Shown: positions 32,854 to 43,949, counted from the stretch's first letter. The stretch: DNA of 64,000 nucleotides from Physella acuta (GCF_028476545.1 NW_026731650.1:310001-374000), one strand, 5' to 3'. Made by a program: numbers and translations. Notes: generated from the sequence alone by a model not told the origin.

Positions 32854-32920
32854 CACAACCCACACAAGCAAAGGTGTGAAACGGTGTCGGCACACACACA
32901 CACACAGGCCAGGTAAGGAG
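32705..32920. repeat. CA-rich microsatellite cluster
   Basis: Several (CA)n tracts with CATA interruptions are separated by copies of AAGCAAAGGTGTGAAACTG. Minus-strand frames here translate the (TG)n into CVCV strings and are not genes. Confidence 0.9.
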
Positions 32921-32950
32921 CCGTCACGGTTGAGTGAACACACACGCCAC

Positions 32951-33059
32951 CTGTAGGATCACATGGCTGCCGGCCGTCCCCAGGTACCGCCCCCTGTAAC
33001 AGGTAGCGCCGTCACTCGGGCGTGACCGAGGTATCGGTTCAAGACTTTTGTTCCCGTTA
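32951..33059 (-). CDS. Weak candidate exon, minus strand
   Basis: ACTTTCTGCCAG ends the putative intron at 33060 and CTACAG|GTGGCG would be the donor. The frame reads NGNKSLEPIPRSRPSDGATC and continues to SHVILQ. Composition is coding-like, but the donor is poor and the entry phase (one base finishing a codon) does not match the phase-0 exons on either side. It is probably intronic chance or an alternative exon. Confidence 0.18.
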
Positions 33060-33614
33060 CTGGCAGAAAGTGGGGAACTTTGTGGCGACATTTCCAGGTA
33101 TATCCAGGTATAAGGGCCGGCGGACGTGAGGGGGAGGGGGGGGGGGTAGGAGTCAATAGGCAACACCACTTAGTAATGACACAAGTATTCTGCTTGAGGT
33201 TTCACCTGATTAGGTAACAAGTTTCTGATCGATAGATCGATTTACAAATAGGTGTAATGGAGATCAATGTATTGAGCGATCGGTGAGAATTATAGAGAGT
33301 TTTCAGCTTTTTAACTGGGTAATTATAATGGGCAAAATGTGGGTTGGAGTGTTACACTTGGCGTCTTAGGTATTTTGGGCTCGTTGGAGTCGGGTGTAAC
33401 AATTGTAAATAAACACAGTCCATGAAGAGAATCTGTATAATTTACTGGTAATTTTCACCAACAACAAGAAACACAACAATAAGAAAATAGACCAGTAGGT
33501 ACACTGTTGACACCACACCATATTTCTTCACACACTGCCTCGTCTACAATTTTATTTTCACGCTCGCACACCACTTTCATGGGGAGGCCACTCTAACACA
33601 CACTCTCTCCGTGC

Positions 33615-33882
33615 CTACACATATACTTTATAAACATCTACGTCACAGGAGGTTTTGGGGTTGGGGTAGTTGAAATAGGGTTGGTATCCGGAGGCTGTTT
33701 GTTGGTATCTGGTGGTGGGGTGGTGTCTGGGGGTGTTTGATGGTGTTTCTTGTAGTCTAGGGTGGGGTGATGCCTTGAAGTTTGTATATGGGGGGGGGGG
33801 GGGAGTGTGGGGTGGTGTCTTATGATAAGTGTCTTTGTGCTGGTGTTTGGGGATTGGGTTGGTTCTGTAGTAACTAGACATT
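33615..33882 (-). CDS. Weak candidate terminal exon, minus strand
   Basis: A C-rich tract and CCCACATCAG precede AATGTCTAGTTAC on the minus strand. The frame runs 89 codons (MSSYYRTNPIPKHQHKDTYH ... VDVYKVYV) to TAG, and AATAAA lies about 60 bp past the stop (near 33549-33554). The Pro/Thr/His-rich text could equally come from a decayed GGTGT-type repeat. If real, it would give an alternative end to the minus-strand gene. Confidence 0.2.
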
Positions 33883-34250
33883 CTGATGTGGGAGGAGGGG
33901 GGGGGAAGACACGTAGCAGGGCAGGTAAACTATTGTAGGCAGGTGAAGGAGAGTAACATCAATTTCATGACAATGTCCGAACCCTAAACCTACCCCCCCC
34001 CTTAAGAAAACTATGACGCGGCGTCATGAAAGAAGAGTCTAATGTAAAGCGCGTCAGGTTGCGGGTCTCACGTTTCCTGGGACAGAAGAGTCGAATGCTG
34101 GAAGGGGGGGGGGAGGGATTCTCCACATTCCTGCTGGTTCACGCCTGAGTAACGCGTAGCTAGACGGATGGCGCATCCAGAGACAGGACGTAGCGGCGAC
34201 AATACGAGGTTAAGTGACCCACGGGAGGGTGGGGGGGGGGGGTGACATGA
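33640..34250. other. G-rich intronic sequence
   Basis: TGGGGTGGTGTCTGG-like words at 33655-33830 and poly-G tracts near 33790-33803, 34105-34115 and 34229-34242. Nothing else is supported apart from the weak exon candidate above. Confidence 0.5.
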
Positions 34251-34384
34251 CATGAGACAGGGGAGTGTGTGACGTGAAGAATTTAATCCTGGTTAATGCG
34301 GGGGTATGGAGACAATACATTGCATTCTTTGACAGAATCTTACAAAAGGGGGTCACCAATAGGATGGGGGTCACCAATAGGATA

Positions 34385-34485
34385 GGGGGGGGGATAACCA
34401 ACAAAATTAAGTCACCAACATGGAGTCACCAACATGGAGTCACCAACATGGAGTCACCAACATGGAGTCACCAACAGAATGGCGT
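34385..34485. repeat. 14-bp array, TCACCAACATGGAG
   Basis: About five identical 14-bp units, preceded by two copies of GGGGTCACCAATAGGAT. Confidence 0.92.
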
Positions 34486-34489
34486 CACA

Positions 34490-36050
34490 AGATGGTGGAG
34501 TAACAAAATCACTAATATATTGTGCACTCCTTACCTCCCTCCACCACAATCCCCCACCCTCGAGTCAATCCTCTCCCACTACCTTTTCCACAAAGTCCCA
34601 TCCACTCCAATATATCCCACCCCCAAACCAACTTTCCCCACAACCTACCACCAGGTGTCAGTCTTGTATGTACCTGGTCTGCTATGATGACAGCAGAGCG
34701 ACGTCAGCCCAAATTGTTTCCCAGCATTCTACCGGGAGGTAGATGTGTCGCATACAACATCCTGTCACGTGACCCGCGAGTGTGACAAGTGGAAGCTGTC
34801 ACGTACGTGACACGCCTACAGCAGGGGACTATATTCCCATCAAGTGTTAGCAAGCCAACAAATCACTCCGCCATTCATCCCGCACGTAACACGGCTGTCC
34901 GCGCCCAAATTTTTCTACACAACAGGTGTAGTGCTCTACTTACAGGTAAATAAGTGAAAGCACTGGCTGTTGCAAAGTTTTCACCTGCTCATCCTTCCCT
35001 GCTCAGTTGGCCCACAACTCTATTTTTAACCGCTCATCTACACCATCCAAATTGGCCTGAGTCTTCACGTGCTGTTACTTTATGAATGTTTCTTTTATTG
35101 GGCTTACTTTTATTGACAAAAATAAAAAAATAAATCACTAAAAAAAAATTTAATTTTTGGTTTAGTGTAAAGATTTTTGGTATAAACCGTGTATAATTGT
35201 GTAGTTAAGTGAAATTCTTCGGTTCTTGTGTACTCAGCGTGTACGACGAATAAAATACAAATGGCAAGTCTACAGCAAACATTAGGCTATCTATCAGGGA
35301 TAATCAGGTAAAAATGTGTAGCAGATTTAGCAAAATGACAACTGACCACAAAACTTTGTAAATAAACGAAAACGAGGCTTTTTTTTTGGCTGACGCGTGC
35401 ACCTTGATGACGTCAAGAAGTAGGTCATCTGATTCAAACTCAACTATGTGTTTTATAGGACCTTAGCGTATTCAACAGGACTTTCGCGGGAGTACGTCAG
35501 GACACTGGCAGGACTTCTAGAGGACATTAGCAAGACCTCAGCAAGACCTTATCAGGACTTTATCTGGATCATTAGAACTTCATTAGGACTTAGTCGTGCT
35601 GAAGATTATCAATTAAAATCTAGCAGTTATCCAATGGTATACAATGGTATCTATGACAGCGGTGAGATGTGGTTGACAGGCAGCGGATTGGCTCATGGTT
35701 GGACCCCGGGTTGTCTATTGTAAGTAGTGTTGGATAAGTGGGTTGCAAAGTTGGTCAGGGGCTGGACTATAAATCTGAACGTTAAACTTGAGAGTTATCT
35801 AACTCGCTCAAAAACTTGAAGCTCGGCATCTGATGCTTCAAGATTTCCTGCGAGCGAGCCGTGTTTATCAACAAGAAAAAGTCCGCCATTGTCTAACGGC
35901 CACGTGTTTACCTGGAGCTATCGTCTGCTGAAAGCGTTAGAGATAAAAGATATAAATAGAGAACATTTTTTATCCCCGCGTTCAAGTTTGGGCACCGGTC
36001 CAATTTGTGACGGAATGAAGGTAAGAAAATTTTGACAGATCAGAGAAAGT
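34490..36050. other. Unannotated sequence with a decayed AGGACTT repeat
   Basis: At 35455-35600 the words AGGACTT, AGGACATT and AAGACCTT recur every 9-18 bp, an old array that leaves a 91-codon plus frame. The 35840-35960 stretch is more CpG-rich and has CACGTG. No gene is supported. Confidence 0.5.
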
Positions 36051-36074
36051 TCGGAAATTTAAATTTCGCTTTGA

Positions 36075-36735
36075 GATAGCATACAGCATACCGCAGGTTG
36101 TAAAAGCTTTGAGACAGCATACAGCATACCGCAGGTTGTAAAAGCTTTGAGACAGCATACAGCATACCGCAGGTTGTAAAAGCTTTGAGACAGCATACAT
36201 CAGGTTGTAAAAGCTTTGAGACAGCATACAGCAGGTTGTAAAAGCTTTGAGACAGCATACAGCATACCGCAGGTTGTAAAAGCTTTGGGACAGCATACCG
36301 CAGGTTGTAAAAGCTTTGAGACAGCATACAGCAGTTTGTAAAAGCTTTGAGACAGCATACAGCAGTTTGTAAAAGCTTTGAGACAGCATACAGCATACCG
36401 CAGGTTGTAAAAGCTTTGAGACAGCATACAGCATACCGCAGGTTGTAAAAGCTTTGAGACAGCATACATCAGGTTGTAAAAGCTTTGAGACAGCATACAG
36501 CAGGTTGTAAAAGCTTTGAGACAGCATACAGCATACCGCAGGTTGTAAAAGCTTTGGGACAGCATACCGCAGGTTGTAAAAGCTTTGAGACAGCATACAG
36601 CAGTTTGTAAAAGCTTTGAGACAGCATACAGCAGTTTGTAAAAGTTTTGAGACAGCATACAGCAGGTTGTAAAAGCTTTGAGACAGCATACAGCAGTTTG
36701 TAAAAGTTTTGAGACAGCATATAGCATACCGCAGA
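36075..36735. repeat. 31/38-bp minisatellite with a roughly 269-bp higher-order repeat
   Basis: About 20 units with core words GAGACAGCATACAGCA and GGTTGTAAAAGCTTT. A 7-bp extension (TACCGCA type) distinguishes 38- from 31-bp units. The unit order around CATACATCAGG recurs 269 bp later (36194 and 36463), which points to a recent block duplication. Minus-strand open frames are by-products. Confidence 0.95.
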
Positions 36736-36814
36736 TATTAACAGCTAGGTTGGAGGAACGGGGTATGTATTTGTAGGGACGATAACCGCGTTCTTCTTAC
36801 AAAAATGTTATTTT

Positions 36815-37060
36815 CAAGGTTCGATAACTCTACGCTCAATATCCAATAAAACCACGAGAAGGGCCAATAACACCAGTGGGTCTTGAGTTCTACGCTCGAT
36901 AACTATCTGAGTAATATAAGATACCTCAAGTGTTATGTCGATGATTCTACGAAATTTGGTGATGGCTATGTTAATGCTATGCTCGAGAACTATGTGAGTA
37001 ATGTAAGATACCTTCAAGTGTTATGTTGATTCTAGGAAATTTGGTGATGGCTATGCCCCA
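36815..37060. repeat. Two to three diverged copies of a block of about 110 bp
   Basis: Repeated words: CTACGCTC(A/G)ATAACT, GAGTAATATAAGATACCT, CAAGTGTTATGTTGAT and GAAATTTGGTGATGGCTATG. Confidence 0.8.
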
Positions 37061-37369
37061 ATCACTACAACTATAAATGCTATCACAGAAAAATGTACGG
37101 TACGTTATTGAATAGTTCTAAACAACATAAACAGATTTTAAAAACCATTTATTGAATTTAAGTTTTATAACAGTTTTAGCTTCTTTCTTAATTTTTAATG
37201 TCGGAAGAGATTCCCTCTAACAAAATTAAGTATTACGTATTGTTATGCTTGTTATGCGCCATATAGGCCGTGGACTCAGTCTGATTTTCTTTTTGGAATT
37301 TCTTCCACAGCCTTTGTACAACCAAGAAAAAACTAGATCTAGATCTACAAGGCAGCAGTTGTTTGATTT

Positions 37370-37495
37370 TGGAGTTGTCTCTCCCATAAGAGTTGCTGTC
37401 CCCAGCTGTCGAGCTTCATCTGCCCGGTGGTTCGAACTCGAGATTTATCGGTTTAGCAACCATGAGCTTTACCGACTCGACCACACCAAAAGTTT
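37370..37495 (-). mobile_element. tRNA-derived SINE
   Basis: Minus strand: GGTGTGGTCGAGTCGGTAAA supplies an A box, GGTTGCTAAACC looks like an anticodon arm and CTCGAGTTCGAACC is a good B box, all in tRNA spacing. The GCT-type loop suggests a serine-tRNA ancestor. Sequence beyond the B box runs on toward lower coordinates, so the full element may extend to about 37270. It lies in the presumed intron of the minus-strand gene, in the same direction. Confidence 0.65.
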
Positions 37496-37869
37496 AGGCA
37501 ACTGATGTCAATGTAATTGTGTCAAACTAAAATTCCTGGTCCTTGCTTCTGCGACTTCGAACTCTTTTCGGGCATGCAAGTCGTACACACTGTGAGCAAC
37601 ATAACCTGTGGCTGTGACGACATCAACACCACATCTTACGCACTGTGATCCGGCAAGGCAACAAAACATGTGGCTGTAACAACATCACCACATGAAGCAG
37701 ACAACAGCAGCCAACAATTTCCTTTATGATGACGATAAATTATTGACAAAAAATATGGTCAGGATAAATTATTGCCAAAAAAAATCTTCAAACGGCGCGC
37801 TAAACGAGACGATAATGACGCTGACGGTAATAATTTAACGCTGCTATTAAACGAACGCTAATTATTTTT

Positions 37870-38045
37870 TTACCACAGGTTTTTTTTTACTGCTGATGTA
37901 ACATTACTTTTTTTACTGCTCATATAAATGATGTAACATTACTTTTTAATGCAGCTGATGTAACATTACTTTTTTTTACTGCTCATGTAAGTGATGTAAC
38001 ATTACTTTTTAATACAGCTGATGTAACATTACTTTTTGTTACCGC
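37870..38045. repeat. Array of GATGTAACATTACTTTTT units
   Basis: Five units of 29-38 bp carrying GATGTAACATTACTTTTT and CTGCTCATATAAAT or ATACAGCT. Confidence 0.9.
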
Positions 38046-38100
38046 TGAATGTTATATAACAGATATGACATAACGTTTGGCTGATGTGTGATTGGTATAC

Positions 38101-38165
38101 ATCTAAAAGTTCAAGACTTTTCGGGTGAGCAGTCGCATACTCTACCATTGGACCACCCTGTACCA
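38101..38165 (-). mobile_element. tRNA-derived SINE fragment
   Basis: Minus strand GGTGGTCCAATGGTAGAGTA is a strong A box with D-arm, followed at tRNA spacing by a weak B box (AGTCTTGAACTT). It is a separate insertion from the one at 37370-37495. Confidence 0.5.
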
Positions 38166-38389
38166 TATCCCGGATAAGAAAGTGACCGACAAATGGAGTC
38201 AGGAGATTCGGTGTCTAGCTAGGGGTAGGGGCCTACCTTGTGCTCACCACTTCCTGAGTTTTATACACGCGTTACCAGCACGAAGGTGAGTGGTTAGATA
38301 AACACGAGACAGGCGGACAGCTTCGTGACACCAACAACAGACCCGGTGACCTTGACATCAGCATCGAGCTCCCCGCGTGTAATTAAAAC

Positions 38390-38480
38390 AAAACATGTCT
38401 GTGGGGTCACGTGACGTCAACACACCGCCATGTTTTCCTCTGCGAGGATTCCAGATCTGTGAGGTGAGACCAGGTGTTTG
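38390..38480 (+). promoter_or_regulatory. CACGTGACGTCA composite motif
   Basis: GGTCACGTGACGTCAACAC (near 38405) overlaps an E-box with a CRE and is followed by CGCCATGTTTTCC and two plus-strand donor-like sites (GAG|GTGAGA at about 38463 and AAG|GTGAGT at about 38286). A small promoter or first exon on the plus strand is possible, but nothing downstream supports it. Confidence 0.2.
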
Positions 38481-38577
38481 ACCTTGAAAGTTTGGGAAGG
38501 TCGGCCGGTCTACACCAACACACGGATTAACATCACGACAAGAATCGTGACAACGACGTCATCTCATTCATTTAGTA

Positions 38578-39215
38578 CGTCCTCTAGAGCAGAACAATCT
38601 TCTAGAGCAGGACAATCTTCTAGAGCAGAACAATCCTCTAGAGCAGAACAATCCTCTAGAGCAGGGGTCTCCAAACTTTTTAGTCCGAGGGCCGCATTAA
38701 CTATCTAATTTCAGTTCGGGGGCCAATTTGTTTCCAGGAATGTCTTTAATTTTTCTGAGCAAAGTTCCTCGGCCATCACCAACAAACGTTTTTTCCGTGG
38801 ACAAAAAGTTCTCCGCGGGCCGGATGAGAGGACCCCGCGGGCCGCATCCGGCCCGCGGGCCGTAGTTTGGCGACCCCTGCTCTAGAGCACAACAATCTTC
38901 TAGACAATCCTCTAGAGCAGAACAATCCTCTAGACAATCCTCTAGAGCAGAACAATCCTCTAGAGCAGAACAATCATCTAGAGCAGAACAATCCTCTAGA
39001 GCAGAACAATCCTCTAGAGCAGAACAATCATCTAGAGCAGAACAATCCTCTAGAGCAGAACAATCTTCTAGAGCAGAACAATCCTCTAGAGCAGAACAAT
39101 CTTCTAGAGCAGAACAATCCTAGAACAATCTGCTAGAGCAGAACAATCCTAGAACAATCTTCTAGAGCAGAACAATCCTCTAGAGCAGAACAATCCTCTA
39201 GAGCAGAACAATCCT
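38578..39215. repeat. 17-18 bp minisatellite, CTCTAGAGCAGAACAATC
   Basis: About 25 units of CTCTAGAGCAGAACAATC with CTTCTAGAG and CATCTAGAG variants. It is split by a 218-bp hAT MITE. Confidence 0.95.
38662..38879. mobile_element. hAT-family MITE (218 bp) inserted in the minisatellite
   Basis: Ends CAGGGGTCTCCAAACTTTTT and, inverted, CAGGGGTCGCCAAACTACGG. It is flanked on both sides by the 8-bp duplication CTCTAGAG (38654-38661 and 38880-38887). Inverted-repeat sequence, 8-bp duplication and the CTAG-centred target all fit known hAT insertion. There is no transposase, so it is non-autonomous. Confidence 0.93.
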
Positions 39216-39440
39216 CGTCCCCTCTTACGATCAAAGACTGCTTTAAAACATAACATCTAAAGATATTAAAACTATTAGGACGCAAGTACACATACTCCGC
39301 TAATTATGGTTCAAACATCAGAACCTAGCGTGCCTCACTTTAAAAAAACAACGATGTTCACCTCTATAATTAAAAGATTATATAACAGATGGGAGAACAT
39401 ATTTATCTTGGAACATGAAGCCAGGGAATGTGTCCAGAGT
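39216..39440. other. Intronic sequence
   Basis: Nothing recognised between the minisatellite and the small exon. Confidence 0.5.
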
Positions 39441-39443
39441 TAC

Positions 39444-39602
39444 CTGGTTCAGGTCCTGATGTCCTAAAGGTTGTTTATTTTCTTTTGTCACTTTAACGAT
39501 GTCACCCCCACCCTCCCCCGCCCCACTCTTGTAGATTTGGGGAGAACAAGACAGGATCGAATAGCGAGACGGTCTAATGTACGACATACTTGGTGGTGTA
39601 TT
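39444..39602 (-). CDS. Probable 159-nt internal exon of the long minus-strand gene
   Basis: The minus strand shows AACAAGTAG at 39605-39603 as acceptor, then AATACACCACCAAGTATGTC, and a donor AACCAG|GTAACT at 39444/39443. The 53 codons (NTPPSMSYIRPSRYSILSCS ... GHQDLNQ) are open, and the exon is phase 0 at both ends. That matches the 50633-49092 and 29427-26971 exons on either side. The peptide is rich in Ser, Tyr, Gly and Lys. Weak points are a thin polypyrimidine tract and GTAACT in place of GTRAGT. If it is skipped or false, its flanking exons still join in frame. Confidence 0.45.
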
Positions 39603-39604
39603 CT

Positions 39605-41175
39605 ACTTGTTAGTATCTTAGTTAAGTAAAGTTGTTGTGTTGACTAGTCAGTAAAGCTGTAGACTAGAATGTACAGTTTGACTGTGGTCCCTACACGTTT
39701 CCCAACTATCGGACTTACTTTTTTTTTAAACAGAATGAATCTCGACCATCTACCATAAAGGTGCAGAAAAAAAACAGACCCTTCCAACAAATATCTGTGA
39801 TTAAATAGTCAAGTCGGATTTTGTAAATACATTATTTTTTTTAATCGCCCAAACTGGTGAAGCTGTTGGTACAGAAATAGTCTTGCGATGGTTATGGATG
39901 TGCAAGGAGGGGGGGGGGGGTGTATAAGATTCAAAAAGTGCATCACATCTACAAATAAAGTTCTTGAAATAGTATAACTGTAAACAGCGATCTAAAACTG
40001 CAGTCCTTTTTCTCCTGGGGGGAACACAATTCACATGCAACAAAAGCATGTAAATATTGGGGCGACTACATCAGTATCATACTTTATCGTCATTTAATGA
40101 TCCCATCTTAATAGATATATTACAGTAAATACTTTGTAGAGGTCACCACAAGTGGCTATCCATGTATACATCAACAGACATGTTCACACACACCACTGAC
40201 ACCATTACCCAGGTTACGTGTGCTAGATCAGGTGCCGAAAACAAAGCCAGAAAACATAACAACGTTTGATAGCTGGGAAAGCCACAGATGGAGGACCTGA
40301 GTTCGAGACCACGCCGCACGCAGCACGTATTCACTTACACCGTGGCTTTGTTGCGGACATTATTTTAACGTCAGCTCGGGAAATGTATCCCGCTCATTCT
40401 AAACATGTACCTCATTCTGAGAAAATCACGTCGCTGTCACGACGTCCACGTGACATGGGCGTGATCTACCGAGCGTGATCTTCCGGACGTGAGTGGCTGT
40501 CACAACAGGACGTGCACCATCAGCTCACCCCGTGTGCTCTAACCGTCGAGATTTGTTTGACAACCGTTGCCATGACCCCGCCCACCTCGCCTTGACCCCC
40601 GCCCCACGTCGCCCGTGACCCACAGATGGCCATAGAACAATAGGTGCCGTTGTTATTTTACAATTAGTCTCACAGCCCCTACCCCCCCCCCCCCCCCCCC
40701 AACACACACAATTTTACAATTGTGACCTGTCTAGGTTTGACAGCGGTATAACAATAGCGGGGGGGGGGGGGTAATTGGAGGGTAGGGGTGGGATTAGGAA
40801 TATGCCAGATCTGGATATTTTAATTTTTTTAGAATTGTCCACATCGATACTTGCGAATAGTCCATAACGGTTCTTAATTCTAATGATAGTTAATAGTTAT
40901 CGTCAATAACTGCAGTAAACATGTTTGTACGGCCAACATGTATCAGCCACGTTGCTGTTGCTGGATATAGGAGCCACAATGATAGATCAGTTGTTGGATA
41001 TACTGCTTTCTGGTAGTCTCGGTACTATACATTGAGGGGTTAGTGCTGCTTACGTTCAAACCTTCAAACGTTAACACCTACAACACAGCCCGCTAAACCT
41101 ACAACTACACAACTTTTACATCTACAACTACCAAAATAACTCGCTAACTCTAAAACTTACAAACGACAAAACCTT
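39605..41175. other. Intronic sequence with poly-C/G tracts and a possible SINE trace
   Basis: G run at about 39907-39920, C run at 40681-40700 and G run at 40760-40771. At 40270-40325 the plus strand has GACCTGAGTTCGAGACC, a B-box-like word, but no clear A box. CpG-rich words around 40425-40510 include CACGTG and ACGTGA. Confidence 0.45.
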
Positions 41176-41360
41176 CAGCAACACAACATGCAAACCTTCA
41201 AACGATCCAGTAAACCTACAAACGACCCAGTAAACCTACAAACGACCCAGTAAACCTACAAACGACTCAGTAAACCCACAAACGACCCAGTAAACCTACA
41301 AACGACCCAGTAAACCTACGAAAGACCCAGTAAACCTACCAACGACCCAGTAAACCGACA
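41175..41360. repeat. 20-bp array, CCTACAAACGACCCAGTAAA
   Basis: About nine units with few changes, preceded by loose relatives (ACCTACAACTACAC) from 41090. Confidence 0.93.
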
Positions 41361-41534
41361 ACCTACAGCATCACCTGTGAGGTCTGCCTAAACCTACCTG
41401 CGATCTAACACACCTTGTAAGACCACCCACGCCAGGTGTAGTGACGGTCAAACAGACGAAGGAGGTGACTTGGACAAAAAATGGGGTCAACGTCTTTCTT
41501 AAAGAGTCCGCGAATCAACGGCCACATATCGGCT

Positions 41535-41712
41535 ATAGGAACAGCACACAACGTATGGCAAATGACATACGAGAACAGCACACAACGTATGGCAAATGAC
41601 ATACGAGCATAACAGTACACATGGTATATAAATAACACGAGAATAACAGCAGACAACGTATGGCAAATGACACACGAGAAATAACAGCACATCGTATGAC
41701 AAATAACATATG
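41535..41712. repeat. Array of ACAACGTATGGCAAATGACA units
   Basis: Four to five units of 35-45 bp with core ACAACGTATGGCAAATGACA and CGAGAATAACAGCAC. Confidence 0.88.
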
Positions 41713-41714
41713 GT

Positions 41715-42300
41715 GCATTTATCAGTGAGCATGTTATGCAGAAATAATTATATCAAGCGACGAGCCGTTAAAATATAGCACATAATAAAAAATATAATTA
41801 ACTAGTATTTTAAAATGGGTACTTCGTGACAATAAACAGCATTAACGTAAGAAGGATGTATACTGTATATAATTAAATAACAAGGTTTGATTTTGGGGGA
41901 AAGGGGGGGGGGGGGGGTTGGGGTTAATATAATTATAAAGGTGTCTAAAATTTCCATTAAGGAATTTAATTGCATGGTAGGCCCTATTCCTTATCTTAAG
42001 TTGTTTATTTTTTTGACAACTTTGCACAACACAAACTAGCTTAGCTAATGTACGCAATCTTATTATCTATGTTAATGCGTTGTTTACTTACACATCTAGC
42101 GAACCATTCCAATATCTAAATATAACTATCCACTCTAACTGTGGTAGGCATGAGTTAATTCCCTTCGCTTAGATTCATAACACATTTCCTTGAATAAGAA
42201 TACACACACACTTTTACACGACAGTAGCCTCGCTTGAATCACGAATATCTTGAATAGCTTCCCTTGGTATCCAAACAATCTTCAAGGTTACAGATCACTA
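41715..42300. other. Unannotated AT-rich sequence
   Basis: A G run at about 41902-41918; otherwise nothing recognised. Confidence 0.5.
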
Positions 42301-42620
42301 CAGCCCACACCGCACGAATTTAGCACGCTTTGATATCGTAAAAAATTAAAACCGCGAAATATTTTCCGTGGAGATATCCAAGTCGTCGGTCGAATTGGCC
42401 GATAAAATCGTCTGTCGCTGAGTCCTTGAACCAAAAGCGCTTTAGAAAACACGTGCCGGCGACGTCCGTCTGTCGCTCCACCGTGACACAGTTCTGACTG
42501 CCGTATCAGACAAGATTAAATTGGGCCGTCGAGAGATGTGCGTCGTGTTGACGTCACGATTACCGTACAGCGTCTACGTTAACGGTTACTTCAAAAACTG
42601 CGCACATATTTACCTTAAGC
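42300..42620. promoter_or_regulatory. CpG-rich patch with a CRE
   Basis: CpG is dense compared with the flanks (words such as GTCGTCGGTCG, GCCGGCGACGTCCG) and a full CRE, TTGACGTCAC, lies near 42550. It sits inside the presumed long minus-strand intron and could be an internal promoter. No exon was found next to it. Confidence 0.25.
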
Positions 42621-42764
42621 CGTCGTATTTGACGACATAATTTGTTGAGTGTGTGTAGCTGTATTTTTAAAAGGGAATTAATTCACTTTCGTGCAAATAT
42701 TTCACAACACCAAGAAAGGACGGAGAGCCGGGAAATACGCACACATTCTGAAATGGATTGTTGT

Positions 42765-42856
42765 GAAGTTAGTGGTCCCCCTTTTCTGAAGTTAGTGGTC
42801 CCCCTTGTCTGAAGTTAGTGGTCCCCCTTGTCTGAAGTTAGTTGTCCCCCTTGTCT
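42765..42856. repeat. 23-bp array
   Basis: Four units with core CTGAAGTTAGTGGTCCCCCT and TGT. A G run follows at about 42892-42907. Confidence 0.92.
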
Positions 42857-43029
42857 GGGGGAGATTGATGACCTCCCCTGGTGTGTGTGTGGGGGGGGGG
42901 GGGGGGGAGATGAGTGTCTCAGTGGTTGTGTTTACTTTAGGGGGAAAATCCTGGAAACTGGCATCATTAAAGTGGATTAAATTTCTCTCATTATGGCCTT
43001 TCCTCTTGTACAACTACTTGGTCTGATAC

Positions 43030-43400
43030 ATAAAAATACGGTACACAAGTATAAAGTTCCAGCACTTTCTTTAAGGCAGAAAAGTGAGGTAATTAATCTT
43101 AACATCTACACAATTACAGGTAAAGTATGTAAGTGATGAATGGTTGAAAAAAAAATATTTACAAGTATGAGTGTGAGGTGGGGGTGGAGAGTAAAGCGTA
43201 CTGTAGAAACCTTTAAAAACTGTGGCTTCGACCTAAAGTCAGATATTGTAATGATTAAACGCAGACGTACATTTTTTTAAAGTTTTAATTTAATCATGTT
43301 TGATATATGTTCTTTTACTTCTTATGTGTTTATGATTAAAGAAATAGCTTACTTTCGTTAATGCTGAAAAAAAAGTTTCAAAACTATTTAACCCGGGGGT
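43030..43400. other. Unannotated AT-rich sequence
   Basis: Nothing recognised. Confidence 0.5.
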
Positions 43401-43411
43401 TATAAATAGGT

Positions 43412-43455
43412 ATAAATCGGGAGTGAACTCCTTTAAACTTTCTCGTATGTACGAA
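43412..43455. mobile_element. Solo terminal repeat of the GATCTCCCCTAAACTTTCTCG family
   Basis: ATAAATCGGGAGTGAACTCC then TTTAAACTTTCTCGTATGTA matches the terminal repeat seen at 32027-32060, 47717-47750 and 48284-48317. No interior follows, so it is a truncated copy. Confidence 0.55.
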
Positions 43456-43495
43456 TATAACTCCTTGATAAAGTAAAAATTTAGCCCTACTTTAA

Positions 43496-43915
43496 TTATA
43501 TTAATCTCAGGTTTTTATTTATGTTTGGTTTAGGTTTACGTTCAGGTTTAGGTCTAGTAACCGTCTCGGTAAGTTTAGGCTTAGGATTAGCTCTCGATAT
43601 AGAAAAACTAAATTTATCGACGATACTATCGTATACACCGGAACATGTGGGGACGGCTAATTGACAAGTATCATTTGACAAAACTAGACCGCTGGGAATG
43701 TCTTGAACTACCGAGTTAGAAAAAGTTTGATGAATGCTGGACAGTGGGGCTCGCTTGACCGTGGGAACATGATAACGACTGGTCAAGTTGTAGTGTGTGT
43801 TGGTCCGTGAAATTGGGTGGACTGAAGACGGGAAACTGAGGCTGGACATTCGGACATTCAAGTGGGAGGTGGGTGGGTTGTACTTTGTGTGCAGGTAAAT
43901 CCAGGTGCGATTCAG
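43496..43915 (-). CDS. Candidate exon, minus strand
   Basis: The minus strand has CTACCAG at 43918-43916, then an open frame of 138 codons to a TAA at 43496. Text such as LNRTWIYLHTKYNPPTSHLN and TSRYHVPTVKRAPLSSIHQT looks coding-like and is Ser/Pro/Lys-rich, like the neighbouring exons. An alternative acceptor (TTTCTCAG, about 43932) would change the entry phase. No good donor was found, so if real it may be a terminal exon of an alternative transcript. Confidence 0.25.
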   Translation of the reverse strand: MNRTWIYLHTKYNPPTSHLNVRMSSLSFPSSVHPISRTNTHYNLTSRYHVPTVKRAPLSSIHQTFSNSVVQDIPSGLVLSNDTCQLAVPTCSGVYDSIVDKFSFSISRANPKPKLTETVTRPKPERKPKPNINKNLRLI

Positions 43916-43949
43916 CTGGTAGTGCGTAGGACTGAGAAATTTCATTCAG

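Noticed and set aside
35982-36727. Minus-strand frames up to 235 codons across the 31/38-bp array
   Set aside because: Repeat by-products with no unique protein-like flanks.
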